Assembly: GCF_014205295.1 (NCBI RefSeq)
Contig: NZ_JACHNF010000001.1
Location: forward strand, 7,192,001 to 7,256,000
Direction of reading: 5' to 3'
Length of the DNA: 64,000 bases
Source: Kribbella solani
GTDB lineage: Bacteria; Actinomycetota; Actinomycetes; Propionibacteriales; Kribbellaceae
Shown: positions 40,473 through 47,657 of the stretch, piece by piece
Layout of the letters: every line of letters starts with the position of its first letter
Numbering within the stretch: the stretch's first letter is position 1
Program-made: the position numbers and the translations under genes
Notes under the pieces: model-generated
Seen by the model: only the letters and a program-made list of their open reading frames with translations
What the model was told of the DNA's origin: nothing
The model's database searches: none

Positions 40473-41705
40473 TCAGGTGGCAACCGCCTTCGCGGGGATG
40501 GTGCGGAGGTGGCGGAGGGGGGAGAGGTAGAGGAATGTGGTGCCGGCGAGGGTGCCTAGGCCGGTGATCCAGAGGGTGGGGTGGAGGCCGAAGGTGGTGC
40601 CCAGGGTGCCGCCGAGGAGGCTGCCGAGGGGGGTGGCGCTCCAGGAGACGAAGCTCATGGTGGCGCTGACTCGGCCTTGCAGGTCAGGTGGGCAGAGGCG
40701 TTGCTGGGTGCTGACCTGCAGGATGTAGCTGACGATGATGCAGAAGCCGGCCAGCAGGGTGCCGGCGACGAACCAGGTCACCTGCCAGCCGGGGGCGGTC
40801 AGTGCCTGGACGGTGAACGCGACCGCGATCCCGGTCGAGGAGAGCAGCAGCGTACGGGCGTCTCCGTACCTGCGACTGATCTTCTCGGTGACGGTTGACG
40901 CGACGATCGCGCCGAGCAGACCGATCATGCTGAGTACGCCGATCGTGGCGGGCTGCAGGTGTACCTCGCGGACCAGGTAGACGATCATGATCGCGCCGGC
41001 CGCGGACTGGAAGAGCATCGTCACCATCGTGTTCAGGGCCAGCGGCCGGAGCAGTGGATGGTGGAAGACGTAGCGCAGTCCGGCGCCGATCTCGCGGCGC
41101 AGGCCGGGACGCTCGGGGCGTACGGGCTCCGCTTCCGGCGTACGGATCGAGCGCAGCCAGAGCGCTGACCAGAGGAAGCTCAGCGCGTCCAGGCCGATTG
41201 TCAGCGCGGCGCCGAGCCATTGGACGAGCAAACCGCTCGCGCCGGCGCCGACCACCGCGCCGATCGAGTGGTTCGCGGCCAGTTTCGCGTTGCCGGGCAG
41301 CAACTGGTCGCGATCGAGGAGGCGCGGCAGGTACGAGTTGTGCGCCACGTCGAAGAGCACGGTCAGTACGCCGGCCGGGATCAGTACGAGGTACAGCTGG
41401 GTCAGCGTGAGTACGCCGAACCACCAGGCGATCGGGATCGACGCGAACAGCAGCGCGCGGAGCAGATCGGCGTACACGAGGACCGGTCGGCAGCGGATGC
41501 GGTCGGCCCAGGCGCCGGCGAACAGGCCGAGGCCGAGCCAGGCGGCGGTTTCGCAGGTCCGGAGCAGCGCGACCTGCAGGGTGGACGCGTTCAGATTGAG
41601 GACGGCGAGCAGGGGGATCGCGCCCATGGTCAGCCGGGTGCCGAGCTGACTGAGCAGGTCGGCGGCCCACAGGCGGCGGAAATCCGGGTGTCGCAGGATG
41701 CTCAT
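40473..41705 (-). CDS. MFS transporter, DHA3-like
   Basis: 410 residues with 12 predicted membrane segments. MSILRHPDFRRLWAADLLSQLGTRLT is the usual start of DHA3/EntS-type exporters; GAWADRIRCRPVLVYADLLRA is the motif A region and QLLPGNAKLAANHSIGAVVG a further group marker. These proteins export macrolides, siderophores or similar compounds. The gene is divergent from a DrrAB-type ABC exporter, and both probably answer to the two palindromes at 41727-41776. Confidence 0.9.
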   Translation of the reverse strand: MSILRHPDFRRLWAADLLSQLGTRLTMGAIPLLAVLNLNASTLQVALLRTCETAAWLGLGLFAGAWADRIRCRPVLVYADLLRALLFASIPIAWWFGVLTLTQLYLVLIPAGVLTVLFDVAHNSYLPRLLDRDQLLPGNAKLAANHSIGAVVGAGASGLLVQWLGAALTIGLDALSFLWSALWLRSIRTPEAEPVRPERPGLRREIGAGLRYVFHHPLLRPLALNTMVTMLFQSAAGAIMIVYLVREVHLQPATIGVLSMIGLLGAIVASTVTEKISRRYGDARTLLLSSTGIAVAFTVQALTAPGWQVTWFVAGTLLAGFCIIVSYILQVSTQQRLCPPDLQGRVSATMSFVSWSATPLGSLLGGTLGTTFGLHPTLWITGLGTLAGTTFLYLSPLRHLRTIPAKAVAT

Positions 41706-41726
41706 TCCGCGACCGTAAGGGCTGAG

Positions 41727-41776
41727 TTGAGTCCTGTCGACTCAAGTATCAACAAAGTTGAGTCGACTGGACTCAA
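41727..41776. promoter_or_regulatory. Two 19-bp palindromic operators between MFS and ABC exporters
   Basis: Both sites are TTGAGTC-N5-GACTCAA, at 41727-41745 and 41758-41776, 31 bp (three helical turns) apart. The second is nearly the reverse of the first. No regulator gene adjoins, so the repressor or activator is encoded elsewhere. Confidence 0.8.
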
Positions 41777-41782
41777 TATAAT
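41777..41782 (+). promoter_or_regulatory. TATAAT -10 box for the ABC exporter operon
   Basis: A perfect TATAAT directly abuts the second palindrome. It is rare in this GC-rich sequence. No good -35 box is seen at the usual distance, which overlaps the palindrome. Confidence 0.6.
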
Positions 41783-41851
41783 TGGGAAGTGAAATTGTCG
41801 GTGATCTCCGGCAGGATGGGTGGCCTGCATCACATCCATAGGGGAGGACGA

Positions 41852-42829
41852 ATGGCCGCAATCGAGGCAAGTGGCCTCGTGAAGACGTTCAAGGGCCGGA
41901 AGAACACGGTCAAGGCGCTGGACGGGATCGACCTCGACGTGCCCGAAGGCAGCGTGCTCGGCCTGCTCGGCCCGAACGGCGCGGGCAAGACGACAACGGT
42001 CCGGGTGCTGACCACGCTGATGAAACCCGACGCGGGTACGGCGCGGGTGCTCGGGCACGACGTGGTGAAGGACGCGGACATGGTCCGATCGCTGGTCGGG
42101 CTCTCGGGGCAGTACGCGGCCGTCGACGAGCTGCTCACCGGCCGGGAGAACCTGTGGATGTTCGGCCGGCTGTACCGGCTCGGCAGTCAGCAGGCGAAGG
42201 AGCGGGCGGAGGAACTGCTCGCGACGTTCGATCTGACCGAGGCGGCGGACCGGACCCTGAAGACGTACTCGGGTGGAATGCGCCGCCGGCTCGACCTGGC
42301 CGGTTCGCTGATCGCGCACCCGAAGGTGCTGTTCCTGGACGAGCCGACGACCGGCCTCGACCCGCGGTCCCGGATCGACCTCTGGAAGATCATCCGCGAC
42401 CGGGTCCGCGAGGGGGTGACGATCCTGCTCACCACGCAGTACCTGGAGGAGGCCGACGAGCTGGCCGACAGCATCGCCGTGGTCGATCACGGCTCGGTGA
42501 TCGCGCGCGGCACGGCCGACGAGCTGAAGGCGAAGGTCGGTGGCGAACGGATCGAGGTGGTCGTGCACGATCCGGCCGACACCACTCGCGCGCTGGAGTT
42601 GCTGACCACCGCGCTCGGCGTCGCCGATCCGGAGTCGACCACGATCGAGGAGCACACCCGGCGACTGACCGTACCGGCGCCGGGCGGGTCGAGCACGCTC
42701 GTCGAGGTGATCCGGACCCTGGACGCCGCGCGGATCCGGATCGCCGACATCGGGTTGCGGCGGCCGACCTTGGACGACGTGTTCCTCACCCTGACCGGGC
42801 ACGAGGCCGAGCAGAAGGAGTCGCTGTGA
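41852..42829 (+). CDS. ABC transporter ATP-binding protein (DrrA-like)
   Basis: 325 residues from ATG 41852 with GGGGAGG upstream. Walker A GPNGAGKTT, signature YSGGMRRRL, Walker B VLFLDEPTTGLD and TTQYLEEADELAD, where the switch His is replaced by Gln as in DrrA. C-terminal DrrA-type domain ends RPTLDDVFLTLTGHEAE. The next gene starts within its stop (GTGA). DrrA homologues power drug export. The frame from 41789 would begin inside the promoter region. Confidence 0.94.
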   Translation: MAAIEASGLVKTFKGRKNTVKALDGIDLDVPEGSVLGLLGPNGAGKTTTVRVLTTLMKPDAGTARVLGHDVVKDADMVRSLVGLSGQYAAVDELLTGRENLWMFGRLYRLGSQQAKERAEELLATFDLTEAADRTLKTYSGGMRRRLDLAGSLIAHPKVLFLDEPTTGLDPRSRIDLWKIIRDRVREGVTILLTTQYLEEADELADSIAVVDHGSVIARGTADELKAKVGGERIEVVVHDPADTTRALELLTTALGVADPESTTIEEHTRRLTVPAPGGSSTLVEVIRTLDAARIRIADIGLRRPTLDDVFLTLTGHEAEQKESL

Positions 42830-43662
42830 GTGTGGAGCTGCCGGCCAAGGTGAACCCGCTGAGCCGGGCCCTGTCGGATGCCGGAATCCTTGCCTGGCGG
42901 AGCCTGAAGCGGATTCCGCGGACGCCGGACATGCTGATCTACGCGACCATCCAGCCGATCATGTTCGTGCTCCTGTTCGCGTACGTGTTCGGCAACGCGA
43001 TCCCGATCCCGGGTTTCCCCGGACCGCGGGCGTACCGGGAGTTCCTGATGTCCGGGATCTTCGCGCAGACGATGGCGTTCGCGGTCGCGTCCGCGAGCGT
43101 CGGGCTGGCCGACGACATGTCGAAGGGCCTGATCGACCGGTTCAGGTCGTTGCCGATGGCAAGGTCCGGGGTGATCGCCGGGCGGGTGATCGGCGACCTG
43201 GTGTTCAACGCGTTCGTGATGCTGATCATGGTGATCTGCGGATTCATCGTCGGCTGGCGCTGGCACAACGGGATCGGCCAGGCGCTGGCCGCGTTCGCGA
43301 TCCTGCTGCTGTTCGCGTTCGCGATGCTCTGGGTGGGCGCGCTGATCGGGCTGTCGGTCGGCGGGCCGGAGGTGGCGTCGTCGGCCGGGCTGATCTGGCT
43401 GTTCCCGCTGACCTTCCTGTCGAACGCGTTCGTCCCGACACCGCAGCTGCCGAAGGCCCTGCAACCGGTGGCCGAGTGGAACCCGATCTCGTCGATCGTC
43501 GCGGCCTGCCGGCATCTGTTCGGCAATCCGTCGCCGTTCGCCAGTCCGGACGGATTCCCGGCGCAGCATCCGGTCTGGCTGTCACTGATCTGGTGCGTGG
43601 CGATCATCGCCGTGTTCGCCCCGCTGGCCGTCCGCAAGTACCGCAGCGCGACCGGGCACTGA
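42826..43662 (+). CDS. ABC-2 type permease (DrrB-like)
   Basis: 278 residues from a GTG overlapping the ATPase stop. Six membrane segments: PIMFVLLFAYVFGNAI, FAQTMAFAVASASVG, LVFNAFVMLIMVICGFIVG, FAILLLFAFAMLWVGALIG, GLIWLFPLTFLSNAFVP and WLSLIWCVAIIAVFAPLAV. The LTFLSNAFVPTPQLP signature of DrrB-type subunits is clear, with VAEWNPIS after it. It forms an exporter with the preceding ATPase. Confidence 0.93.
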   Translation: MSVELPAKVNPLSRALSDAGILAWRSLKRIPRTPDMLIYATIQPIMFVLLFAYVFGNAIPIPGFPGPRAYREFLMSGIFAQTMAFAVASASVGLADDMSKGLIDRFRSLPMARSGVIAGRVIGDLVFNAFVMLIMVICGFIVGWRWHNGIGQALAAFAILLLFAFAMLWVGALIGLSVGGPEVASSAGLIWLFPLTFLSNAFVPTPQLPKALQPVAEWNPISSIVAACRHLFGNPSPFASPDGFPAQHPVWLSLIWCVAIIAVFAPLAVRKYRSATGH

Positions 43663-43682
43663 CGGCGTACGCGTTGCTGACG

Positions 43683-43718
43683 GGGACCGCCGGCAGTTGA
43701 AGGACTGCCGGCGGTCCC
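43683..43718. terminator. Terminator hairpin after the ABC permease
   Basis: Perfect 14-base arms GGGACCGCCGGCAG and CTGCCGGCGGTCCC around an eight-base loop, 21 bp past the permease stop. Confidence 0.8.
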
Positions 43719-43738
43719 GGCGGCGGACCACAAAAGCA

Positions 43739-43769
43739 AGCGCCCCGGTGGGGTGACCACCGGGGCGCT
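43739..43769. terminator. Terminator hairpin after greA
   Basis: Perfect 13-base arms AGCGCCCCGGTGG and CCACCGGGGCGCT with a five-base loop, 16 bp beyond the greA stop on the minus strand. With the hairpin at 43683 it separates two convergent operons. Confidence 0.85.
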
Positions 43770-43784
43770 CGGAAGCTTTGGTGG

Positions 43785-44297
43785 TCAGCCGGTGAACGGT
43801 TCCGCGGCGACGATCTCGACGGTGACGGGCTTGCCGTTCGGCGCCTCGTACGTCGCCTTGTCGCCCTTCTTCTTGCCCAGGATCGCGGCGCCCAGGGGCG
43901 ACTGCGGGGAGTACACGTCGATGTCCACCGACGCGTCCAGGGCGAGCAGTTCGCGGGAGCCGAGCAGGAACGTCTCGACATCGTCGTCACCGGCGAACGT
44001 GATCGACACCTTCATCCCCGGCTCGATCTTGCCGCCGGCCTTCGGGGTCTCGCCGACCCGGGCGCGGCGGAGCATGTCCTCCAGCTGCCGGATCCGGGCC
44101 TCGACCTTGCCCTGCTCGTCCTTCGCGGCGTGGTAGCCGCCGTTCTCCTTGAGGTCGCCCTCGTCCCTGGCCTCGCTGATCCGCTGGGTGATCTCGGCAC
44201 GGGCCGGGCCCTTCAGGTGCTCGAGCTCGGACTTCAGCTGGTCGTAACCGTCCTGCGTCAGCCAGACAACGCTGTCCTCATCGATCTTCTGCGTCAC
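43785..44297 (-). CDS. greA: Transcription elongation factor GreA
   Basis: 170 residues from a GTG with AAGGAG eight bases upstream. GreA enters the RNA polymerase secondary channel and promotes cleavage of backtracked RNA. The N-terminal coiled coil includes WLTQDGYDQLKSELEHLKG and ISEARDEGDLKENGGYHAAK, with the acidic tip residues Asp-Glu-Gly-Asp. The C-terminal FKBP-like domain ends SPLGAAILGKKKGDKATYEAP. It heads the conserved block shared with mycobacteria (greA, DUF4307, mca). Confidence 0.96.
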   Translation of the reverse strand: MTQKIDEDSVVWLTQDGYDQLKSELEHLKGPARAEITQRISEARDEGDLKENGGYHAAKDEQGKVEARIRQLEDMLRRARVGETPKAGGKIEPGMKVSITFAGDDDVETFLLGSRELLALDASVDIDVYSPQSPLGAAILGKKKGDKATYEAPNGKPVTVEIVAAEPFTG

Positions 44298-44519
44298 GGG
44301 CTGCTCCTTGTGTTGGGATGGGCAGGAAATACTGCTGGCCGCCGTCGTCGACGGCGACCATTCCATCGAGCGTAGCAAGAGACCACGGATCACGCAGGGG
44401 TTCTCAGGCGTCGCAAACGCTCGGAAGGCGCTTGCCGTCAGCGTGAATCGCCCCCTTTCCACCGAGTCACGGCAACCGATTGCCCACCCACCCACCCACC
44501 GCGGCCCGGCGTCCGCCGG

Positions 44520-44590
44520 CCCCAAACCGGTTTGGGGAGTTCAGACCCCCCGATTTGGCCGGTTGCCCTCCCCGAACCGGTTTGGGAGTG
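44520..44590. repeat. Paired AACCGGTTTGGG palindromes upstream of greA
   Basis: A perfect 18-base palindrome CCCCAAACCGGTTTGGGG (44520-44537) and a near copy around 44572-44586 lie 50 bp apart, each followed by GAGT or AGT. They sit in the 319-bp gap between greA and the DUF4307 gene (44298-44616), which otherwise shows no gene. Could be the terminator of the DUF4307 gene or a protein-binding pair. Confidence 0.45.
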
Positions 44591-44616
44591 CGGGGGCCGG
44601 GCGGGGGGGGGCAGGG

Positions 44617-45066
44617 TCAGCGGGGGCGGTGCTGGGTGGGGGTGGTGCAGCCGACCAGGACGACCGAGGTGGCCGCGCGCTGGGTGGTCAGGGTGACGGG
44701 GAGCGTCTGGTGCCGGGCGGAATCCGCGGGGACCGTCACCGTCACCTCGCCGACGATCGAGAAGTCCGCCGCCTTCGCCTGTACCCGGCAGCTGGCCTCC
44801 TCGGACTTGCTCCGTTCGACCTTGATCGTCGCCTTCGCGCTCGTCGGCGAGACGATCTCGAACCCCTGCAACTGCGACGTCACCGCCGGATTCGACTGGA
44901 TCCAGGCCACCCACACCAGCCAGACCAGCGCGGTCAGCGCGAGCACGCCCAGGCCGCCGATCACGAGCGGCCGGCGGGAACGCGCGGGCTTTCCGTACCG
45001 GGCGTTCAGGTCGGTACCGGAGTCGGTACCAGGGCCGGTGCCGGGGGACGTCGGAGAGTCGATCAC
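44617..45066 (-). CDS. DUF4307 membrane protein
   Basis: 149 residues. A Gly/Thr/Pro-rich cytoplasmic start with LNARYGKP is followed by one membrane helix (LVIGGLGVLALTALVWLVWVAW, residues about 34-55) and an outside domain with two cysteines (EASCRVQAKAADFSIVGEVTV and VLVGCTTP). This matches DUF4307, which lies between greA and mca in many actinobacteria; function unknown. The two cysteines could form a disulfide. It is divergent from mca. Confidence 0.88.
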   Translation of the reverse strand: MIDSPTSPGTGPGTDSGTDLNARYGKPARSRRPLVIGGLGVLALTALVWLVWVAWIQSNPAVTSQLQGFEIVSPTSAKATIKVERSKSEEASCRVQAKAADFSIVGEVTVTVPADSARHQTLPVTLTTQRAATSVVLVGCTTPTQHRPR

Positions 45067-45125
45067 AGGTCAGTCCAGGGGGTCGGTCGTGGGTTTTGCC
45101 GGGTGTCGTAGGACCATTGTGTCTT

Positions 45126-45989
45126 GTGAGTGGAGATCTTCGGTTGTTGCATGTGCACGCCCACCCGGACGACGAGTCGAGCAAGGGCGCCGCGTCCACC
45201 GCCAGGTACGTGGCCGAAGGCGTGGAAGTGCTGGTCGCCACGTGTACGGGCGGGGAACGCGGATCGATCCTGAACCCGAAAATGGACCGGCCGGAAGTGC
45301 TGGCGAACATCACCGAGATCCGCCGCAAGGAGATGGACAGCGCGCGCGAGATCCTCGGCATCCGGCAGGAGTGGCTCGGCTGGGTGGACTCCGGTTTCCC
45401 GGAGGGCGATCCGCTGCCGCCGCTGCCGGAGGGCTGCTTCGCGGGGCAGAAGGTGGAGGACGCCGCCGCGCCGCTGGTGAAGCTGATCCGCGAGTTCCGG
45501 CCGCAGGTGGTCACGACGTACGACGAGAACGGCGGGTACCCGCACCCCGACCACGTGATGTGCCACCAGATCACGGTGGCGGCGTTCGAGGCGGCGGGGG
45601 ACAAGGACGCGTACCCGGAGCTTGGTGAGCCCTGGCAGCCGCTGAAGCTGTACTACCACCACACGTTCCACTACGAGCGGATGAAGGCACTGCACGACGC
45701 GATGGTCGAGCGCGGGCTCGAGTCGCCGTACGCGGAGCGGCTGAAGGACTGGAAGCCGGACCCGGAGAACGAGCGCCGGATCACCACCCGGGTGGAGTGC
45801 GCCGAGTACTTCGAGGTGCGCGACCAGGCGCTGCTCGCGCACGCGACCCAGATCGACCCGGACGGTTCCTGGTTCGCGGTGCCGCTGGCCGTACATCAGG
45901 CGGCCTGGCCGACCGAGGACTACGAGCTGGCGCGGAGTCTGGTCGAGTCGGAGCTGCCTGAGAACGACCTGTTCGCGGGGCTCCGCTGA
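45126..45989 (+). CDS. mca: Mycothiol S-conjugate amidase Mca
   Basis: 287 residues from a GTG. Mca cleaves the amide bond of mycothiol conjugates, releasing a mercapturic acid for export and recycling the pseudodisaccharide; it is central to actinobacterial detoxification. The zinc site is visible as HVHAHPDDESSKGA at the start, with TTYDENGGYPHPDHVMCH supplying the third ligand. CTGGERGSILNP and PEVLANITEIRRKEM are typical. It is distinguished from the deacetylase MshB by length and neighbours (greA, DUF4307). Confidence 0.93.
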   Translation: MSGDLRLLHVHAHPDDESSKGAASTARYVAEGVEVLVATCTGGERGSILNPKMDRPEVLANITEIRRKEMDSAREILGIRQEWLGWVDSGFPEGDPLPPLPEGCFAGQKVEDAAAPLVKLIREFRPQVVTTYDENGGYPHPDHVMCHQITVAAFEAAGDKDAYPELGEPWQPLKLYYHHTFHYERMKALHDAMVERGLESPYAERLKDWKPDPENERRITTRVECAEYFEVRDQALLAHATQIDPDGSWFAVPLAVHQAAWPTEDYELARSLVESELPENDLFAGLR

Positions 45990-46020
45990 CGGGCGGCACG
46001 GACAATGAGAGAATGGTGGC

Positions 46021-46314
46021 GTGACAGCGATGATCTCCCTTCAGACGGCCGAGATCGACCCGAACGTGGTGAAGCCGGGTTGGATCGCGCTGCTCATCGT
46101 GCTCGCTCTCGGTGCCGTCACGGTGCTGCTGTGGCTGAGCATGCGCAAACAGCTGAGGCGGATCGACGTGGACGGCGCTGGTGCGGACGGCCCAGCACGG
46201 TCCGGCGACCCAGCGAGTCCGGACAACTCGCCGTCCCCGGCTGGCGATGCAGCGCCGAAGACTTCGGAGACCCCGACGACGTCGACTGAAGCCAAGGAAC
46301 ACACCTCGCACTGA
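46021..46314 (+). CDS. Small membrane protein conserved next to mca
   Basis: 97 residues from a GTG. One membrane helix (GWIALLIVLALGAVTVLLWLSM, residues 20-41), a basic stop-transfer (RKQLRR), and a disordered Asp/Ser/Pro-rich cytoplasmic tail. A small membrane protein in this place, just after mca, is conserved in mycobacteria (Rv1083 position). Function unknown. A perfect palindrome at 46332-46350 follows. Confidence 0.82.
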   Translation: MTAMISLQTAEIDPNVVKPGWIALLIVLALGAVTVLLWLSMRKQLRRIDVDGAGADGPARSGDPASPDNSPSPAGDAAPKTSETPTTSTEAKEHTSH

Positions 46315-46331
46315 TGTCGGTTGGGTAGCCG

Positions 46332-46436
46332 GCGCGCTGACTCAGCGCGCTCGTTTCGTCGCGCTGACGGTGCGCTGACGCGGTGCGCGGGCGTCGTGAC
46401 TTCGGCCCCGTGCGCTGACTCCGTGCGCTGACTCCG
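46332..46436. repeat. Hairpin plus cluster of GCGCTGAC repeats
   Basis: GCGCGCTGA-C-TCAGCGCGC (46332-46350) is a palindrome followed by TCGTTTCG, a likely terminator. Five copies of GCGCTGAC occur from 46334 to 46432, the last two inside a perfect 13-bp tandem repeat (46411-46436). The rest of the gap to 46594 shows no gene. Confidence 0.55.
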
Positions 46437-46593
46437 CGCGCTGGTTCGGTCGCGCTCGGGTGAGTCGGCTGGGTCTCGGTGTGGTACCGGTTGGAACACC
46501 CTGATCACGACATGGTTTCGGACTGGGCTGCCCACCTCCACGTGACCCTATAGTGAGCCGCGTGCTGACAGGAGCCCACGTTCGGTCCGTACG

Positions 46594-47628
46594 TTGACGG
46601 CGGCCCGCGGTCAACGGGTGGCCCGGCATCGCATGCCCGGACGCCTGGTCGCGGGCGGGGTCGCGGCCGTCGTGGTCGCATCGGTGGCGCTGGTGATCGC
46701 CCTGTTCGCGGCCGGCAGTCAGCCGCAGAACGCCGGTCTGCTCGGTGGTCCGAGCCTGTTCGTCTCCTGGCTGGTGCCGTTCTTCCGGCTGATCTCCACG
46801 CTGGCGACCGTCGGTTGCGCCGGCGCGTTGCTCGCCGCGGTGGTCCTGCTCAGGATCGACGGCGGCCCGCTCGGCGTACAGGGCCGGCGCGCGGTCCGGG
46901 ACGCGAGCAACTCGGCCGTCATCTGGGCGGGGTGCGCGTTCGCCGGCGCGATCGTGACCGCGGCAGTCATGCTCAACACCCCCGTACGCCTGCTGCGTCT
47001 CCGCCTCGACGACGCGCTCGGCGTACCCGAGGTCAAGTCGCTGCTGATCACGGGCATCCTGGTTCTCGCGCTGGCGATCGGCATCCGGCGCGTACAGACC
47101 GCATCCGCCGCGAGCCTCGGCGTACTCGTCGCGATCGGCGCGCTCGTACCGACGGCCGTGACGACGTATCCACGGAACGAGTCGTACGTAGTACTGGCCG
47201 GAATCGCCCTGGTCATCCACGTGATCGCGGCAACCACCTGGATCGGCGGCCTCGCCGGCCTGGTCCGCTACGGCCGCGCCAGCCGCGGCGGCCTGCCGAT
47301 CGTCCTCGAGCGCTACGGCCAGGTCGCGTACGTCTCGTCGATCGCCGTAGTCCTCAGCGGCCTGATCACCGCCGCCGGCCGCCTGGCCGCGATGAGCAAC
47401 GGCTGGAGCGGGATCTTCAGCACCCTCACCTCAAACCCGTACGGCGCCCTCCTGATCGCCAAGGTCATCGCCTTCGCCATCCTCATCACCCTCGCCACCC
47501 TCCACCGCACCCACTCCCACGGCGACCTCCTCACCGGCGGCCGCCCCTTCTGGCGAGTAGTAGCCACCGAACTAGCCACCATGGCCCTAACCCTCGGCCT
47601 TTCCGTAGCCCTCTCCCAAACCGCTTAG
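46594..47628 (+). CDS. CopD-domain membrane protein (copper resistance D family)
   Basis: 344 residues from a TTG; ATG 46633 is an alternative start. About eight membrane segments: LVAGGVAAVVVASVALVIALF, ISTLATVGCAGALLAAVVLL, AVIWAGCAFAGAIVTAAVML, LITGILVLALAIG and others. In the second half, LAGIALVIHVIAATTWIGGLAGLVRY and VAYVSSIAVVLSGLITAAGRL match the CopD domain, whose conserved His and Trp (HVIAATTWIGG) are present. CopD proteins are linked to copper uptake. The usual CopC is not fused or adjacent. Confidence 0.82.
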   Translation: MTAARGQRVARHRMPGRLVAGGVAAVVVASVALVIALFAAGSQPQNAGLLGGPSLFVSWLVPFFRLISTLATVGCAGALLAAVVLLRIDGGPLGVQGRRAVRDASNSAVIWAGCAFAGAIVTAAVMLNTPVRLLRLRLDDALGVPEVKSLLITGILVLALAIGIRRVQTASAASLGVLVAIGALVPTAVTTYPRNESYVVLAGIALVIHVIAATTWIGGLAGLVRYGRASRGGLPIVLERYGQVAYVSSIAVVLSGLITAAGRLAAMSNGWSGIFSTLTSNPYGALLIAKVIAFAILITLATLHRTHSHGDLLTGGRPFWRVVATELATMALTLGLSVALSQTA

Positions 47629-47657
47629 CACTACTGCCTGGAACTACGGTTGGGGGT

